Below, one piece after another: positions 1 through 9,542 of a stretch of 64,000 nt of DNA. Each line of letters opens with the position of its first letter. The stretch's first letter is position 1. A program made the translations under genes and the position numbers. The notes below the pieces were generated by a model that was not told the origin of the DNA, did no database searches, and saw nothing but the letters and a program-made list of their open reading frames with translations. The stretch comes from Falsiroseomonas ponticola (lineage in GTDB: Bacteria > Pseudomonadota > Alphaproteobacteria > Acetobacterales > Acetobacteraceae): NCBI RefSeq assembly GCF_016805305.1, contig NZ_JAERQN010000007.1:1-64000 (forward strand), in the 5' to 3' direction.

Positions 1-118
1 GTCGGCTGAAGGACTGGCGCCGCATCCACACCCGATACGACAAGCTCGCTGCCAACTTCGCCTCGGCCGTCGCCATCGCCGCCATCCTACTCGGATGGAC
101 CTGATTGAGTCTGGAGCC
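1..118 (+). mobile_element. Right end of an IS5-type insertion sequence (truncated by window edge)
   Basis: The first 104 bases encode the C-terminal tail typical of IS5-family (IS427-like) transposases. This is followed by GAGTCTGGAGCC (107-118), read as the likely terminal inverted repeat, and then TAG. The left end and most of the transposase lie outside the window, so the family call rests on the tail and the likely terminus only. The right boundary at 118 is inferred. Confidence 0.5.
3..104 (+). CDS. IS5-family transposase, C-terminal 33 residues (partial)
   Basis: The frame beginning at base 3 reads RLKDWRRIHTRYDKLAANF and then a hydrophobic alanine-rich tail ending in a tryptophan-threonine before TGA. 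The R-hKDW/FRR-hATRYDKLAxNF pattern is the conserved end of DDE transposases of the IS5 family. Only the extreme C-terminus is present because the window starts inside the gene, so it cannot be judged whether the element is intact. Confidence 0.65.
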   Translation, partial: RLKDWRRIHTRYDKLAANFASAVAIAAILLGWT

Positions 119-122
119 TAGA

Positions 123-166
123 GCATTTTCAAGTCGGGCGGAATCGCCAGACGACTCGGAAAATGC
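123..166. repeat. Intergenic palindromic repeat of alphaproteobacterial type
   Basis: GCATTTTC (123-130) pairs with GAAAATGC (159-166). Inside it GTCGGGCG (133-140) pairs with CGCCAGAC (145-152) with one mismatch around a GAAT loop. AGAGCATTTTC...GAAAATGCGxCAACACA resembles short repeats common between genes in alphaproteobacteria. It lies between the IS end and the ROK gene stop, on the 3' side of that gene, where it could serve as a terminator. Confidence 0.6.
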
Positions 167-180
167 GTCAACACAAATGT

Positions 181-1257
181 CTAGCCCGGGTTGCTGAACC
201 GGGCATTGCCGAGCCCGGTGCCGATGGTCAGCACCCCCCAATGCCGCACGTCGCGCATGGCCGGACTCTGGCTCAGCCCCTGCACCACCGCGTCATTGTG
301 CAGGATGATGGCGGGCGGCAGGCCGTTGATCGATGGCAGCGCCGCCAGCAGCGCCTCCGGCAGGTGGAAATCCTCATCCTCCCAATTGCCGCCGGGCAGG
401 TTCTGGCCGCCGCGCGCGATGCGCCCATCCCCGGTGATCACGCCGGGGCAGCCGATGCCGATGAAGGGGGCGAGCCGCCGGCCCATCGCGCCGGCCTGCT
501 GCACCATGTGGTCCAGCAGCGTCGCCAGCCGGGCCACCGCCTCGTCGCGGTCGGGCGCTTCCTCGGCGTGTTTCCAGCGTTCGGAATCCAGCACCTCGGC
601 GCCCGAGAGGTCCGCCGCCTCCCCCAGCGCCACCAGCCCCGCGCGCATGTTGGTGCCGCCGATATCGACGGCCAGGCAGGCATCGAATCCCTCCAGCAGC
701 GCGGGCGGGGCCAGGTGCGGCGCGCCGCACAGCGCGGCATCGTCGGGGTGGTGCAGCACCGGCGCCACGCGCACCTGCTCGCCGCCCGCGCGCAGCAGCA
801 CGCCGACGCGGCCGATCGCCATCAGCCCCACCTTCGCCTCCAGGAATCCGCCGCCCACCGCGATGCGCTGCGTATCCCGCCATTCCGGCAGCCGCAGGAA
901 GCGCCGCACCACGGCGGCCATGTCCTGCGCGAAATCCTCGATGGCGGAATGCACCAGCCCCGCGGCCTCCGGGTCCTCCGCCGCGCTGTCCAGCATCGCG
1001 TCCAGCTCCGCCCGGTCGATCGCGCGCGTCGGCCGGTCCTCGCCCAGCGCCTCCTCGATCGGGTCCTCCCCGCCGGAGCCGCGCGTCACGCGCGTGCGCC
1101 AGTCATCCAGCATCTCCATGAAGGCGCGGTTGCTGGCGCGGTCGCCGAGGAAGCCGTGGCCCTCCGGGTCCTGCAATTCGGCGTTGTAGGCATCGAGCCG
1201 CAGCCGGGGCAGCGCCGTCGCGCCATGGCGGGCGGCGGGCTTGGACGTGGATGGCAT
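181..1257 (-). CDS. ROK family protein (sugar kinase/regulator fold)
   Basis: 358 aa. The C-terminal two thirds is a ROK (repressor, ORF, kinase) domain. The phosphate-binding motif DIGGTN is at about residues 198-203, a GCPGVITGDG segment follows around 270, and a glycine-rich IGTGLGNA lies near the end. The first ~190 residues are an unrecognised extension without an obvious helix-turn-helix, so a cytosolic hexokinase-like or sugar-sensing role is more likely than classic repression. GAGGT precedes the ATG. It lies 51 bases downstream of the CinA-type gene on the same strand and may be cotranscribed with it. The substrate is unknown. Confidence 0.75.
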   Translation of the reverse strand: MPSTSKPAARHGATALPRLRLDAYNAELQDPEGHGFLGDRASNRAFMEMLDDWRTRVTRGSGGEDPIEEALGEDRPTRAIDRAELDAMLDSAAEDPEAAGLVHSAIEDFAQDMAAVVRRFLRLPEWRDTQRIAVGGGFLEAKVGLMAIGRVGVLLRAGGEQVRVAPVLHHPDDAALCGAPHLAPPALLEGFDACLAVDIGGTNMRAGLVALGEAADLSGAEVLDSERWKHAEEAPDRDEAVARLATLLDHMVQQAGAMGRRLAPFIGIGCPGVITGDGRIARGGQNLPGGNWEDEDFHLPEALLAALPSINGLPPAIILHNDAVVQGLSQSPAMRDVRHWGVLTIGTGLGNARFSNPG

Positions 1258-1308
1258 GGGACCTCGGCGTTGGATGAAGCCGAGTTAACGTGGCCTGGGC
1301 CGCGCGGT

Positions 1309-1797
1309 TCAGCCCGCCTCGGCCAGCGCCTGTTCCAGCAGCGCCAGCGCCGCGGCGGCGAAGCGGCGCATATTCGCCTCGCGGTCGTCGCTGCCCGTCT
1401 CCAGCGTCGTCACCCGCGCGAGGCGGCCATCCACCGCCAGGCAGGCATGCCCGGCCGCGTCGCCATAGCGGTTGCCGGCGGGCCCGGCCGCGCCCGTCTC
1501 CGCGATTCCCCAATCCGCGTCGAGCTTCCGCCGGATCGTCGCGGCACAGAGCGCCGCATAGGGTTCGGAGGCCGAGCGCATGCCCTGCATGGCGGCGGGC
1601 GTGATGCCGAGCAGCCCGCCCCGCGCCTGCGCCGTATAGACCACCGCGCCGCCGCGGAAATACGCGCTGGCGCCGGGCAGGGCGAGCAGGCTGGCGGCAA
1701 TCAGCCCGCCGGCGGCGGATTCGGACACCGCGACGGTCTCGCCGCGCGCCTTCAGCAGCACGCCGATGCGGGCGGCGATCGGCAGCAGATCCTGCAT
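1309..1797 (-). CDS. pncC: CinA C-terminal domain protein (nicotinamide-nucleotide amidohydrolase, PncC type)
   Basis: 162 aa, the normal length for stand-alone CinA C-terminal proteins. The SESAAGGLIAASL motif near residue 25, the YFRGGAVVYT segment and AETGAAGPAGNRYG around residues 98-111 are characteristic of the family, which deamidates NMN to NaMN for pyridine nucleotide recycling. The N-terminal MoaB-like domain of full CinA is absent. AGGAAA lies upstream of the ATG. It is upstream of, and on the same strand as, the ROK gene. Confidence 0.8.
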   Translation of the reverse strand: MQDLLPIAARIGVLLKARGETVAVSESAAGGLIAASLLALPGASAYFRGGAVVYTAQARGGLLGITPAAMQGMRSASEPYAALCAATIRRKLDADWGIAETGAAGPAGNRYGDAAGHACLAVDGRLARVTTLETGSDDREANMRRFAAAALALLEQALAEAG

Positions 1798-1860
1798 GGC
1801 GGCGGCTTTCCTGTTGGGGCGGGGAGATTCTTACGGCTTTTCAATCCGGGCAAGGGGCGC

Positions 1861-1877
1861 TGTCACGCGTTGTGACA
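1861..1877. promoter_or_regulatory. Palindrome TGTCAC-N5-GTGACA upstream of the siderophore receptor
   Basis: A perfect inverted repeat with 6-bp arms and spacer GCGTT ends exactly where the next palindrome begins. It is about 150 bases before the receptor start. The binding protein is unknown. Confidence 0.4.
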
Positions 1878-1894
1878 TTGCGAGGCATTCGCAA
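1878..1894. promoter_or_regulatory. Fur-box-like palindrome TTGCGA-GGCAT-TCGCAA
   Basis: A perfect 6-5-6 inverted repeat. Read as 7-1-7 the core is TGCGAGG-C-ATTCGCA, whose right half matches a GC-adapted Fur half-site (ATTCGCA). It sits upstream of the iron-siderophore uptake operon, where Fur control is expected. Assignment to Fur is inferred. Confidence 0.45.
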
Positions 1895-2023
1895 ACAGTC
1901 TAATCGCGTCAGGGCCGGCCCCTGTCCCGGCACCCCTCTGCCAAGCCAGCCAGCACCGGGCCTCTCCTCCTCCCGCGCGCAAGCCAGCCAGGCGCCACTT
2001 CGAGCCCCTGGAGCGCCCCGCCC

Positions 2024-4132
2024 GTGAAGCCCGTCACCCCTGCCACCCCTGGACTGCTGAAGCCGACGCTCGGCCTGGCGGGCATCGGCCTCGTCACCGC
2101 GCTCGGCGCCCCGGCCTCGACGGCGCAGGAAGCCCCCGCCGCGGCGCTGCCGGAGATCGGCATCACCGGCCAGGCGCCCTCCACCTACCGCACCGAAACC
2201 GCGCCGCTCAGCCGCAGCCCCGTCACGGCCGGGGAGATGCCGCAGAGCGTCAGCGTGGTGCCCCGCGCGGTGATGGAGGAACGCGCCGCGACGACGGTGC
2301 GGGAGGCGCTGCGCAACGTCACCGGCATCAGCCTGGCGGCCGGCGAGGGCGGCTTCAGCGGCGACAACCTGACGCTTCGCGGCTTCTCCGCCCGCAGCGA
2401 CTTCTTCATCGACGGCATCCGCGACACCGGCCAGTACACGCGCGACACCTTCTTCCTCGAATCCGTCGATGTGCTGAAGGGCCCGTCCTCCGTCATGTTC
2501 GGCCGCGGATCGACCGGCGGCGCGGTGGACCAGCGCTCCCGCCTGCCGCTGGCGACAAACCAGGGCGAGGTCTGGCTCTCCGGCTATTCGCCCTCCGGCG
2601 TCCGCGCGACGAGCGACGTGAACATCCGCGCCGGCGACGTCGCCACGCGCATCGCGGCGATGGGGTCGCGCATCGACGCGTCGCAGCGCGACCACGTCTT
2701 CAACGAACGCTGGGGCGTCTTCCCCTCCGTCACCTGGGGCATCGGCGGGCCCACCTCGCTCACGCTGTCCTGGCTGCACCAGGAGGAGCGGAACATGCCG
2801 GACTACGGCGTGCCCTACCGCAACGGCCGCCCGCTGCGCGTCTCCACCAACACCTTCTACGGCCTGAACCAGACGGATGAGGAGAACACGCGCACCGATG
2901 TCTTCACCGCGCGGCTGGAGCATCGCGTGAACGAAGGCGTGCTGCTGCGCAACACCACGCGTTGGGCGAACTACTACCGCGACGTCTCCGCCACCGCGCC
3001 GCGCCTGAACGCCGCCGGCACCGCCATCACCCGCCAGCCGCAGGTGCGCAACGGCTTCGACGCCATGCTGGTGAACCAGTCGGAGGCGTCGCTGAACGTC
3101 AACCTGCTGGGCTTCCGCCACGACATCCTGGCGGGCGTCGAGTTCGGCCGGGAATCCTCCGAGGTCACGCGCTACAGCCAGACCGGCCGGCCGACCGCCA
3201 ACCTGCTCTCGCCCGATTTCTACGACAGCGGCAACATCGTCACGAGCCTGGCGTCGGACATCAAGACATCCGCCGACACCATGGCCTTCTACTTCGTGGA
3301 CCGCATCCACCTGAGCGAGATGTGGGAAGTGATGCTGGGCGGGCGCTGGGAGAGCTTCGAGGCATCCCAGACCAACCGCGGCACCGGCCAGGTCTTCGGC
3401 CGCACGGACCGGGAAGCCACCTGGCGCGGCGCGCTGATCTTCAAGCCGTGGGAAGGCGTGCGCACCTACGTCTCCGCCGGCACCTCCTTCAACCCGTCGG
3501 CCGAATCGCTGACCCTGGCGGCGAACAACGCGAATCTGGCGCCGGAGACGGCGACCACCTACGAATTCGGCGCCTCCTGGAACATCGTGGACGGCGTGCG
3601 CCTGCAGGGCGCGCTGTTCCGGACGGAGAAGCTGAACGCCCGCACCAGCGACCCCGCCAATTCCACGCTCCAGGTGCTGGATGGCGAGGTCCGCGTGGAT
3701 GGGCTCGAGGTCTCGGTCCAGGGCCGCATCCGGCCGGGCTGGAACGTCATGGCCGGCTACACCTACATGCAGTCGGAGATCGTGCGGTCCGGCAACGCGG
3801 CCGAGCGCGGCAAGGAATTCTCCAACGTGCCGCCGCACTCCGCCTCGCTCTGGACCACCTACGACCTGCCCGGCGGCATCCAGATCGGCGGCGGCCTCTC
3901 CTACGTCGATCGCCGCTTCGCCAACACCACCAACACGGCGCTGGCGCCGGCCTATACGCGGGTCGATGCCGCGGTGGCCTGGACGCCGTCGCAGACCAAC
4001 CTTCAGGGGCTCCGCGTGCAGCTGAACGCCATCAACCTGGGCGATGCCCGCACCTATGACACGGTCTATACCGGCCATGTCGTGCCGGGCGTCGGCCGCA
4101 CCTTCATCGCCAGCGCGGCGGTGCGCTTCTGA
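2024..4132 (+). CDS. TonB-dependent siderophore receptor (Fiu/catecholate-like)
   Basis: 702 aa, starting with GTG and a GGAG site 10 bases upstream. It has a signal peptide (about residues 1-35, ending near ASTAQ), a TonB-box-like stretch around LPEIGITG, and a plug domain with [41 protein letters not shown] and [22 protein letters not shown] 22-strand barrel follows, ending in an aromatic residue (AAVRF). The plug motifs match ferric-catecholate receptors of the Fiu/PiuA group. The next gene is the PiuC hydroxylase that usually follows such receptors, overlapping by one base. The exact ligand cannot be read from sequence. Confidence 0.9.
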   Translation: MKPVTPATPGLLKPTLGLAGIGLVTALGAPASTAQEAPAAALPEIGITGQAPSTYRTETAPLSRSPVTAGEMPQSVSVVPRAVMEERAATTVREALRNVTGISLAAGEGGFSGDNLTLRGFSARSDFFIDGIRDTGQYTRDTFFLESVDVLKGPSSVMFGRGSTGGAVDQRSRLPLATNQGEVWLSGYSPSGVRATSDVNIRAGDVATRIAAMGSRIDASQRDHVFNERWGVFPSVTWGIGGPTSLTLSWLHQEERNMPDYGVPYRNGRPLRVSTNTFYGLNQTDEENTRTDVFTARLEHRVNEGVLLRNTTRWANYYRDVSATAPRLNAAGTAITRQPQVRNGFDAMLVNQSEASLNVNLLGFRHDILAGVEFGRESSEVTRYSQTGRPTANLLSPDFYDSGNIVTSLASDIKTSADTMAFYFVDRIHLSEMWEVMLGGRWESFEASQTNRGTGQVFGRTDREATWRGALIFKPWEGVRTYVSAGTSFNPSAESLTLAANNANLAPETATTYEFGASWNIVDGVRLQGALFRTEKLNARTSDPANSTLQVLDGEVRVDGLEVSVQGRIRPGWNVMAGYTYMQSEIVRSGNAAERGKEFSNVPPHSASLWTTYDLPGGIQIGGGLSYVDRRFANTTNTALAPAYTRVDAAVAWTPSQTNLQGLRVQLNAINLGDARTYDTVYTGHVVPGVGRTFIASAAVRF

Positions 4133-4817
4133 TGCTGGTCGAGATCGCCGATGTCCTGACGGCGGAGGAGGCGGCCCGCGCGCATGCCGCCCTCCTCGCC
4201 GCGCCCTGGATCGATGGCCGCGCCACGGCCGGCCACGAATCCGCGGAGGTGAAGCACAACCTTCAGATCGAGGAAGGCACCAGGCTCCACCAGGAACTCG
4301 GCGATCTCGTCCTCGGCGGGCTCGGAAGGTCGGCGCTGTTCATCTCCGCCGTGCTGCCCTTCCGCGTCTTCCCGCCGCTGTTCAACCGCTACGACCCGGG
4401 GATGAATTTCGGCGCGCATGTGGACAACGCCATCCGGCAGATCCGCGGCACGCCGCACCGCATCCGCACCGACGTCTCCTGCACCCTCTTCCTGACACCG
4501 CCCGAGGAGTATGACGGCGGCGAGCTGGTGGTGCAGGACACCTATGGCGAGCAGCGCGTGAAGCTGCCCGCCGGCCATGCCGTGGTCTATCCCGCCACCA
4601 GCCTGCATCGGGTGGAGCCGGTGACGCGCGGCAGCCGCGTCTCCTCCTTCTTCTGGATCCAGTCGATGATCCGCGACGACATGCAGCGAAGGCTGCTCTT
4701 CGACCTCGACATGGCGATCAACGGCGTGATGGCGGAACTGCCGCCTGACCATGGCGGCCCGGTCGCGCTGACCGGCGTCTACCACAACCTGCTGCGGCAA
4801 TGGGCGGAGGTGGCGTG

Positions 4818-4818
<1 letters not shown>
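4132..4818 (+). CDS. piuC: Fe2+/2-oxoglutarate-dependent dioxygenase PiuC (PKHD-type hydroxylase)
   Basis: 228 aa, standard length for the YbiX/PiuC family. The iron-binding facial triad is visible as H and D in GAHVDNAI (about residues 96-103) and the distal His in [12 protein letters not shown], followed by the Arg in TRGSR that binds 2-oxoglutarate. The start codon overlaps the receptor stop (TGATG), so the two are translationally coupled. PiuC proteins accompany catecholate receptors and are thought to act on the imported siderophore, but the precise reaction is unsettled. The 3' end overlaps exbB. Confidence 0.9.
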
Positions 4819-5480
<662 letters not shown>

Positions 5481-5484
5481 CGCC

Positions 5485-5916
5485 ATGGCCTTCCGCCTGG
5501 GTGGAGAGGACGAGTCCGAGGAAAGCCCCATCGCCGAGATCAACGTCACGCCCTTCGTGGACGTGATGCTCGTGCTGCTCATCATCTTCATGGTCGCGGC
5601 GCCGATGATGCAGGCCGGCGTGCCGGTGGACCTGCCGCGCAGCGCCGCCCCCCGCGCCGCCTCTCCCCAGCCGCCGGTGGTGCTGACCGTGACGCGGGAG
5701 GGCACGATCCACCTGGACCAGGACCGCATCGAGGAATCCGCGCTGCCCGAACGGCTTTCCGCGCTGCGCCAGGCGAATGAGAACGTCACCGTCCATGTGC
5801 GCGGCGACCGCAACGTCGCCTATGGGGAGGTGCTGCGCATCATGGGCCGCGTCGCCGCCGCCGGCATCACCCGCGTCGCGCTGATCTCGGAGCCCGATGC
5901 CGGTGGCCGCCGCTGA
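5485..5916 (+). CDS. exbD: ExbD, biopolymer transport protein
   Basis: 143 aa, the usual length. INVTPFVDVMLVLLIIFMV (about residues 20-38) carries the single membrane helix with the essential aspartate, followed by a periplasmic domain of the ExbD/TolR type. It starts 4 bases after the exbB stop and overlaps tonB by 20 bases, forming one transcription unit with the receptor genes. Confidence 0.92.
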   Translation: MAFRLGGEDESEESPIAEINVTPFVDVMLVLLIIFMVAAPMMQAGVPVDLPRSAAPRAASPQPPVVLTVTREGTIHLDQDRIEESALPERLSALRQANENVTVHVRGDRNVAYGEVLRIMGRVAAAGITRVALISEPDAGGRR

Positions 5917-6766
5917 TCCCGCGCCGCGGCAGCCGGCGCAGGCCGCGCCGGTCGCCGCGCCCGCGGTGGTGATCGCGCCCCCGCGCTGGCCGCGCGCGGT
6001 CGGCGCCGGCCTGGCGCTGTCGCTGCATGGCGGCGTCGCCGCCTGGCTGCTGCTGGTGCCGCCCGCCCAGGCCCTGCCGGAGCCCGTGGTGATCCCCCTG
6101 CAGGCCGTGCTGGCCGACCCGGTGCTGGAGGAGAACGAGGCCCCGGCCGCGACGCCGGCCGAGCCGCAACCCGCCGCGGCCGCCCCGCCCCCCGAACCCG
6201 CGCCGCCCGAGCCGGCACCGCCCGAGCCGCCGCCGCCCGAGCCCGCGCCCCCCGAGCCGCCGCCACCCGAGCCCCTGCCGGAACCGCCGCCGCCGGAGCC
6301 CGTGCCGGAACCGGCGCCCGAGCCTCCGCCGCCGCCGCGCCCGGCCCCCCCGCCGCCCCGGCCCGCGCCGCCGCGCCCGGCCGCGCCGCGCGTGCCCGCG
6401 CCGGCCTCCATGCCCGCGCCCGCCCCGCAGGCGGCCCCGGCGGCCTCCCCAGGGCCGCCCGCGCCCGTCGCGGCATCGGGGCCCCCGCCCAGCTACCTCC
6501 AGGCCCTGGCGGGCGCGCTGGAGCGGCAGAAGCGCTATCCCGATGGCGCCCGCGCGCGGCGCGCCAGCGGCGTGGCCATGCTGCGCTTCACCGTGCTGCG
6601 GGATGGCCGCGTCGCGCGCTGGCAGATCGCGCGCGGATCGGGCGATGCGGAGCTGGATTCAGCCGCGGAGCAGATGATCCAGCGCGCCACGCTGCCCGCC
6701 TTCCCGGCGGGGATGGAGGGCGACATGCTGGAGGTGACCGTCCCCATCCGCTTCCAGATCCGCTAA
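5897..6766 (+). CDS. tonB: TonB energy transducer
   Basis: 289 aa. A hydrophobic anchor (about residues 33-58) is followed by a long proline-glutamate spacer of PPEP repeats (residues ~85-165) that spans the periplasm. The C-terminal TonB domain contains YLQALAGALERQKRYPDGAR and VTVPIRFQIR. The start lies inside exbD, and the end overlaps by four bases the convergent flavin monooxygenase gene. It presumably serves the receptor at the head of this operon. Confidence 0.9.
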   Translation: MPVAAADPAPRQPAQAAPVAAPAVVIAPPRWPRAVGAGLALSLHGGVAAWLLLVPPAQALPEPVVIPLQAVLADPVLEENEAPAATPAEPQPAAAAPPPEPAPPEPAPPEPPPPEPAPPEPPPPEPLPEPPPPEPVPEPAPEPPPPPRPAPPPPRPAPPRPAAPRVPAPASMPAPAPQAAPAASPGPPAPVAASGPPPSYLQALAGALERQKRYPDGARARRASGVAMLRFTVLRDGRVARWQIARGSGDAELDSAAEQMIQRATLPAFPAGMEGDMLEVTVPIRFQIR

Positions 6767-8064
6767 CCCGGATCGAGCAGGTTCCCCCGCAGCGTCGCCG
6801 CCGCGTAGCGCGTTCGGAACAGGCCGCGGCGCTGCAACTCCGGCACCAGCATCGTCGCCACTTCCTCGAAGGTGGTGGGGAAGACGGTCGGCGGCAGGAT
6901 GAAGCCATCCGCCGCGCCCGACCGGAACCAATCCTCCATCATGTCCGCCACCTGCGCCGGTGTGCCCGCCACCAGGTCGCGCGGCAGGCGCACGGCCTCG
7001 CGGAAGCTGATGCCCTTCGCCTTCGCCACCTGCATCACCCGGTCCCGGTGCCCCTGCACGCCCTGGTTCCCGGATTGCGCGACCAGCGCGCCCTCGTCGT
7101 CGATCATGCTGAGATCGGCGGCCACGGCCCAGGAGGCCGCGGCGATGACGAGTTCCGGATCGACCTGGGACCGGATGAAATCCGCCTTCTCCTTCGCGAT
7201 CGCCTCCGTCTCCCCCAGCACCACGGTGAAGGAGGGGAGCACGGCGCATTCATCGGGGTTGCGGCCGATGGCTTCCATCCGCGCGCGGATGTCGCCGCGA
7301 TAGGCCAGCGCGGCCGCCTTCGTCGCCGGGGAGCAGAAGATCATCTCCGCCCAGCGCGCCGCGAAGGCCCGCCCGCGATCCGACGACCCCGCCTGCATGA
7401 TGACGGGCCGTCCCTGCGGCGAGCGCGGGATGGAGAGCGGCCCGCGGCTGGCGACGTGCTTTCCCTTGTAGTTGGCATAACGGATCTTGGAGGGGTCCGC
7501 GAAGACGCCGCCTGCCTTGTCCAGCACCAGCGCATCGGCGTCCCAACCTTCCCACAGCGCGGTGCAGGCTTCCAGGATCTCATCAGCGCGGTCGTAGCGC
7601 TGGTCCTTCGGCGGCAGCCCTTCCTCCCCGCAATTCTGCGCCTCGAACTCCCGCGCCGTCGTCACGACGTTCCAGGCCACGCGGCCCTTGCTGAGGATGT
7701 CGAGCGAACCGAGGCTCCGCGCCAGGTTGTAGGGGTTGTGGAAGGTGGTGGAGAGCGTGGCGCCGAGGCCGAGCCGCGTCGTGACGCGCGCCATCAGCGG
7801 CAGCAGCGTCATCGGATCCAGCAGCGAAAGCTGCCCGCCGCGCCCGACATAATCGTCGAAATTGCCCTTGTAGAGATCGGGCACGCCGAGACCGTCCGCG
7901 AAGAAGCAGGCATCGAAGAGGCCGGCTTCCAGCACCTGCGCGATGCGCTCCCACCGCGTCGGCTCGAACAGATCGTCGAGCGTCGCCATCGGGTGCCGCC
8001 AGGTGCTGGGATAGCTCGCGCTCGGCCCGGTCTTCATATAGGCGACGAGGTGCATCTTCCGCAT
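6763..8064 (-). CDS. LLM-class flavin-dependent monooxygenase (NtaA/SnaA/DmoA type)
   Basis: 433 aa, typical for the NtaA/SnaA/SoxA branch of bacterial luciferase-like monooxygenases. Visible signatures include the N-terminal MHLVAYMKTGPS and WRHP, FDACFFADGLGV, NPYNLARSLGSLDILSKGRVAWNVVTT, and the late APQ-like block replaced by IPRSPQGRPVIMQAGSS. These enzymes use FMNH2 supplied by a separate reductase to oxygenate small molecules such as chelators or sulfur compounds. The gene starts 2 bases after the amidohydrolase stop, so the two form an operon. No reductase gene is adjacent. Confidence 0.88.
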   Translation of the reverse strand: MRKMHLVAYMKTGPSASYPSTWRHPMATLDDLFEPTRWERIAQVLEAGLFDACFFADGLGVPDLYKGNFDDYVGRGGQLSLLDPMTLLPLMARVTTRLGLGATLSTTFHNPYNLARSLGSLDILSKGRVAWNVVTTAREFEAQNCGEEGLPPKDQRYDRADEILEACTALWEGWDADALVLDKAGGVFADPSKIRYANYKGKHVASRGPLSIPRSPQGRPVIMQAGSSDRGRAFAARWAEMIFCSPATKAAALAYRGDIRARMEAIGRNPDECAVLPSFTVVLGETEAIAKEKADFIRSQVDPELVIAAASWAVAADLSMIDDEGALVAQSGNQGVQGHRDRVMQVAKAKGISFREAVRLPRDLVAGTPAQVADMMEDWFRSGAADGFILPPTVFPTTFEEVATMLVPELQRRGLFRTRYAAATLRGNLLDPG

Positions 8065-8066
8065 GG

Positions 8067-9449
8067 TCAGATGTCCAGCCAGCGCAGCGCGCGCGGCGGC
8101 GGCAGGTCCGGGTTCGCCGCCAGCATCCGCGCCCAGACGGCCTGCGTGACCGCCTGCGCCTCCTCGATCAGCGCCTGTTCGTCCGTCACCAGCACCTTGC
8201 CGTCGCGCAGCACGAATTCGCCATCCACCATCACGCTCTCCACCGTGCCGGGATGGCCGTAATGCACGATGTTGCCGATGAGGTTCGTCACCGGCCGCAG
8301 CGCCGGGCTGTTCAGGTTGAGGAAGGTGAGGTCCGCCTTCTTCCCCGCCGCGATGCTGCCGAGGTCATGGCTGCGCCCGATGCTGCGCGCGCCGTTCACG
8401 TTCACCGCATCGAAGATCGCCTCGGGCTGCGGATCGACGCCCTGGGTGCCCTCCGCGCCGCGATGCACGATCAGGCCGATCTTCATGGCGTGGAACATGT
8501 CCTCCGTCATGTTGTCGGTGCCGAAGCAGATGTTGACGCCGGCGGCGCGGATCTTCTTGGCCAGCACGGGATGCGGCCCGCGGCGTGACCCGTTGGCGGG
8601 GCAATGCACCATCTGCATGCCGCGCTCGCCGAGCAGCGCGACATCGCTTTCCGTGCAGTAGGTCCAATGCGCGGCGACGACGTCGGGCTCCGCCCAGCCA
8701 TGCCGCGCGAGATACTCGGCCGGCGTGCAGCCATAGCGGTCCCGCACCGCGCGGATTTCCTCCACCGACTGCGCCAGGTGGATGGTGCGCGGCATGCCGT
8801 GCTGGCGCGCGAGGTCCGTCAGCTTCTCCAGGTATCCGGGCGTGCAATTATCCGTCGCATGCGCCGCGATCTGGATCTGCAGGCGGCCATCATGCGTGTT
8901 GTGGAACCGCTCGATGCCCGCCTTGGTGCGCTCCAGAAAAACCTCGCCGAAGGCCGGGTCGGGTGACCAGTCGCCATGGCGGATCTTCAGCGTGTTCACA
9001 TCCGCGCAGTTCTCGCTGAGCACGAGCCGCACGCCGAGCCCCGCCATGGCATCGGCGTAGTCCGGCACATGGCGGAAGGGATCGACGAAGGTGGTGCAGC
9101 CGGACCGGATGCCCTCCACGATGCCGAGCATGCCCATCACCGCGCGCTCATGCGGCGTCATGGTGTAGGAAACCGGCGACATGTAGCCATAGACGGCGTT
9201 GCCCGCCCAATCCTCCACCGTTGCGCGCAGCACGGTCAGGATGGTGTGGGTATGCGCGTTGATGAAGCCCGGCAGCACGGCCTTGCCGCGTGCGCTCATC
9301 CGCGGAAGGTCGCGATGCGCTTCCTGCATCGCGGCGGTGGGGCCGACAGCGGCGATGCGGTCGCCGCGGATCGCGATGGCGCTGCGGTCAAGGATTGTGC
9401 GCGCTGCATCCTGCGTGACGATGACTGCATCGGTGATGAGCAGGTCCAT
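8067..9449 (-). CDS. Amidohydrolase family protein (TRZ/ATZ, deaminase-like)
   Basis: 460 aa from the MDLLITDAV start, with GAGGGAG upstream; a longer start at 9497 is less likely. The metal-dependent hydrolase motifs are present: GFINAHTHT (HxH), the His of AAHATDN, the His in IHLAQS, and the Asp in FGTDNMTED. The family hydrolyses or deaminates ring nitrogen compounds (chlorohydrolases, cytosine and guanine deaminases). It is cotranscribed with the monooxygenase and lies divergent from a solute-binding protein, suggesting uptake and breakdown of one imported nitrogenous compound whose identity is unknown. Confidence 0.88.
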   Translation of the reverse strand: MDLLITDAVIVTQDAARTILDRSAIAIRGDRIAAVGPTAAMQEAHRDLPRMSARGKAVLPGFINAHTHTILTVLRATVEDWAGNAVYGYMSPVSYTMTPHERAVMGMLGIVEGIRSGCTTFVDPFRHVPDYADAMAGLGVRLVLSENCADVNTLKIRHGDWSPDPAFGEVFLERTKAGIERFHNTHDGRLQIQIAAHATDNCTPGYLEKLTDLARQHGMPRTIHLAQSVEEIRAVRDRYGCTPAEYLARHGWAEPDVVAAHWTYCTESDVALLGERGMQMVHCPANGSRRGPHPVLAKKIRAAGVNICFGTDNMTEDMFHAMKIGLIVHRGAEGTQGVDPQPEAIFDAVNVNGARSIGRSHDLGSIAAGKKADLTFLNLNSPALRPVTNLIGNIVHYGHPGTVESVMVDGEFVLRDGKVLVTDEQALIEEAQAVTQAVWARMLAANPDLPPPRALRWLDI

Positions 9450-9465
9450 CCGGCGGGTCGCTCCC

Positions 9466-9483
9466 TCGCGGTGATGACCGCGA
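9466..9483. promoter_or_regulatory. Palindrome TCGCGGT-GATG-ACCGCGA in the divergent promoter
   Basis: A perfect inverted repeat with 7-bp arms lies just upstream of the amidohydrolase start in the 93-base divergent intergenic space shared with the solute-binding protein gene. It is a candidate operator; no adjacent regulator gene was found. Confidence 0.3.
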
Positions 9484-9542
9484 TTGCGGGCGCGCATCGC
9501 GATCCATAGGATCGGCGCGAAGCATGTTCATGGGGTGTCCCG

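Noticed and set aside
1841..4078. A 745-codon open frame on the minus strand
   Set aside because: Antisense to the TonB-dependent receptor, which has signal peptide, plug and barrel features.
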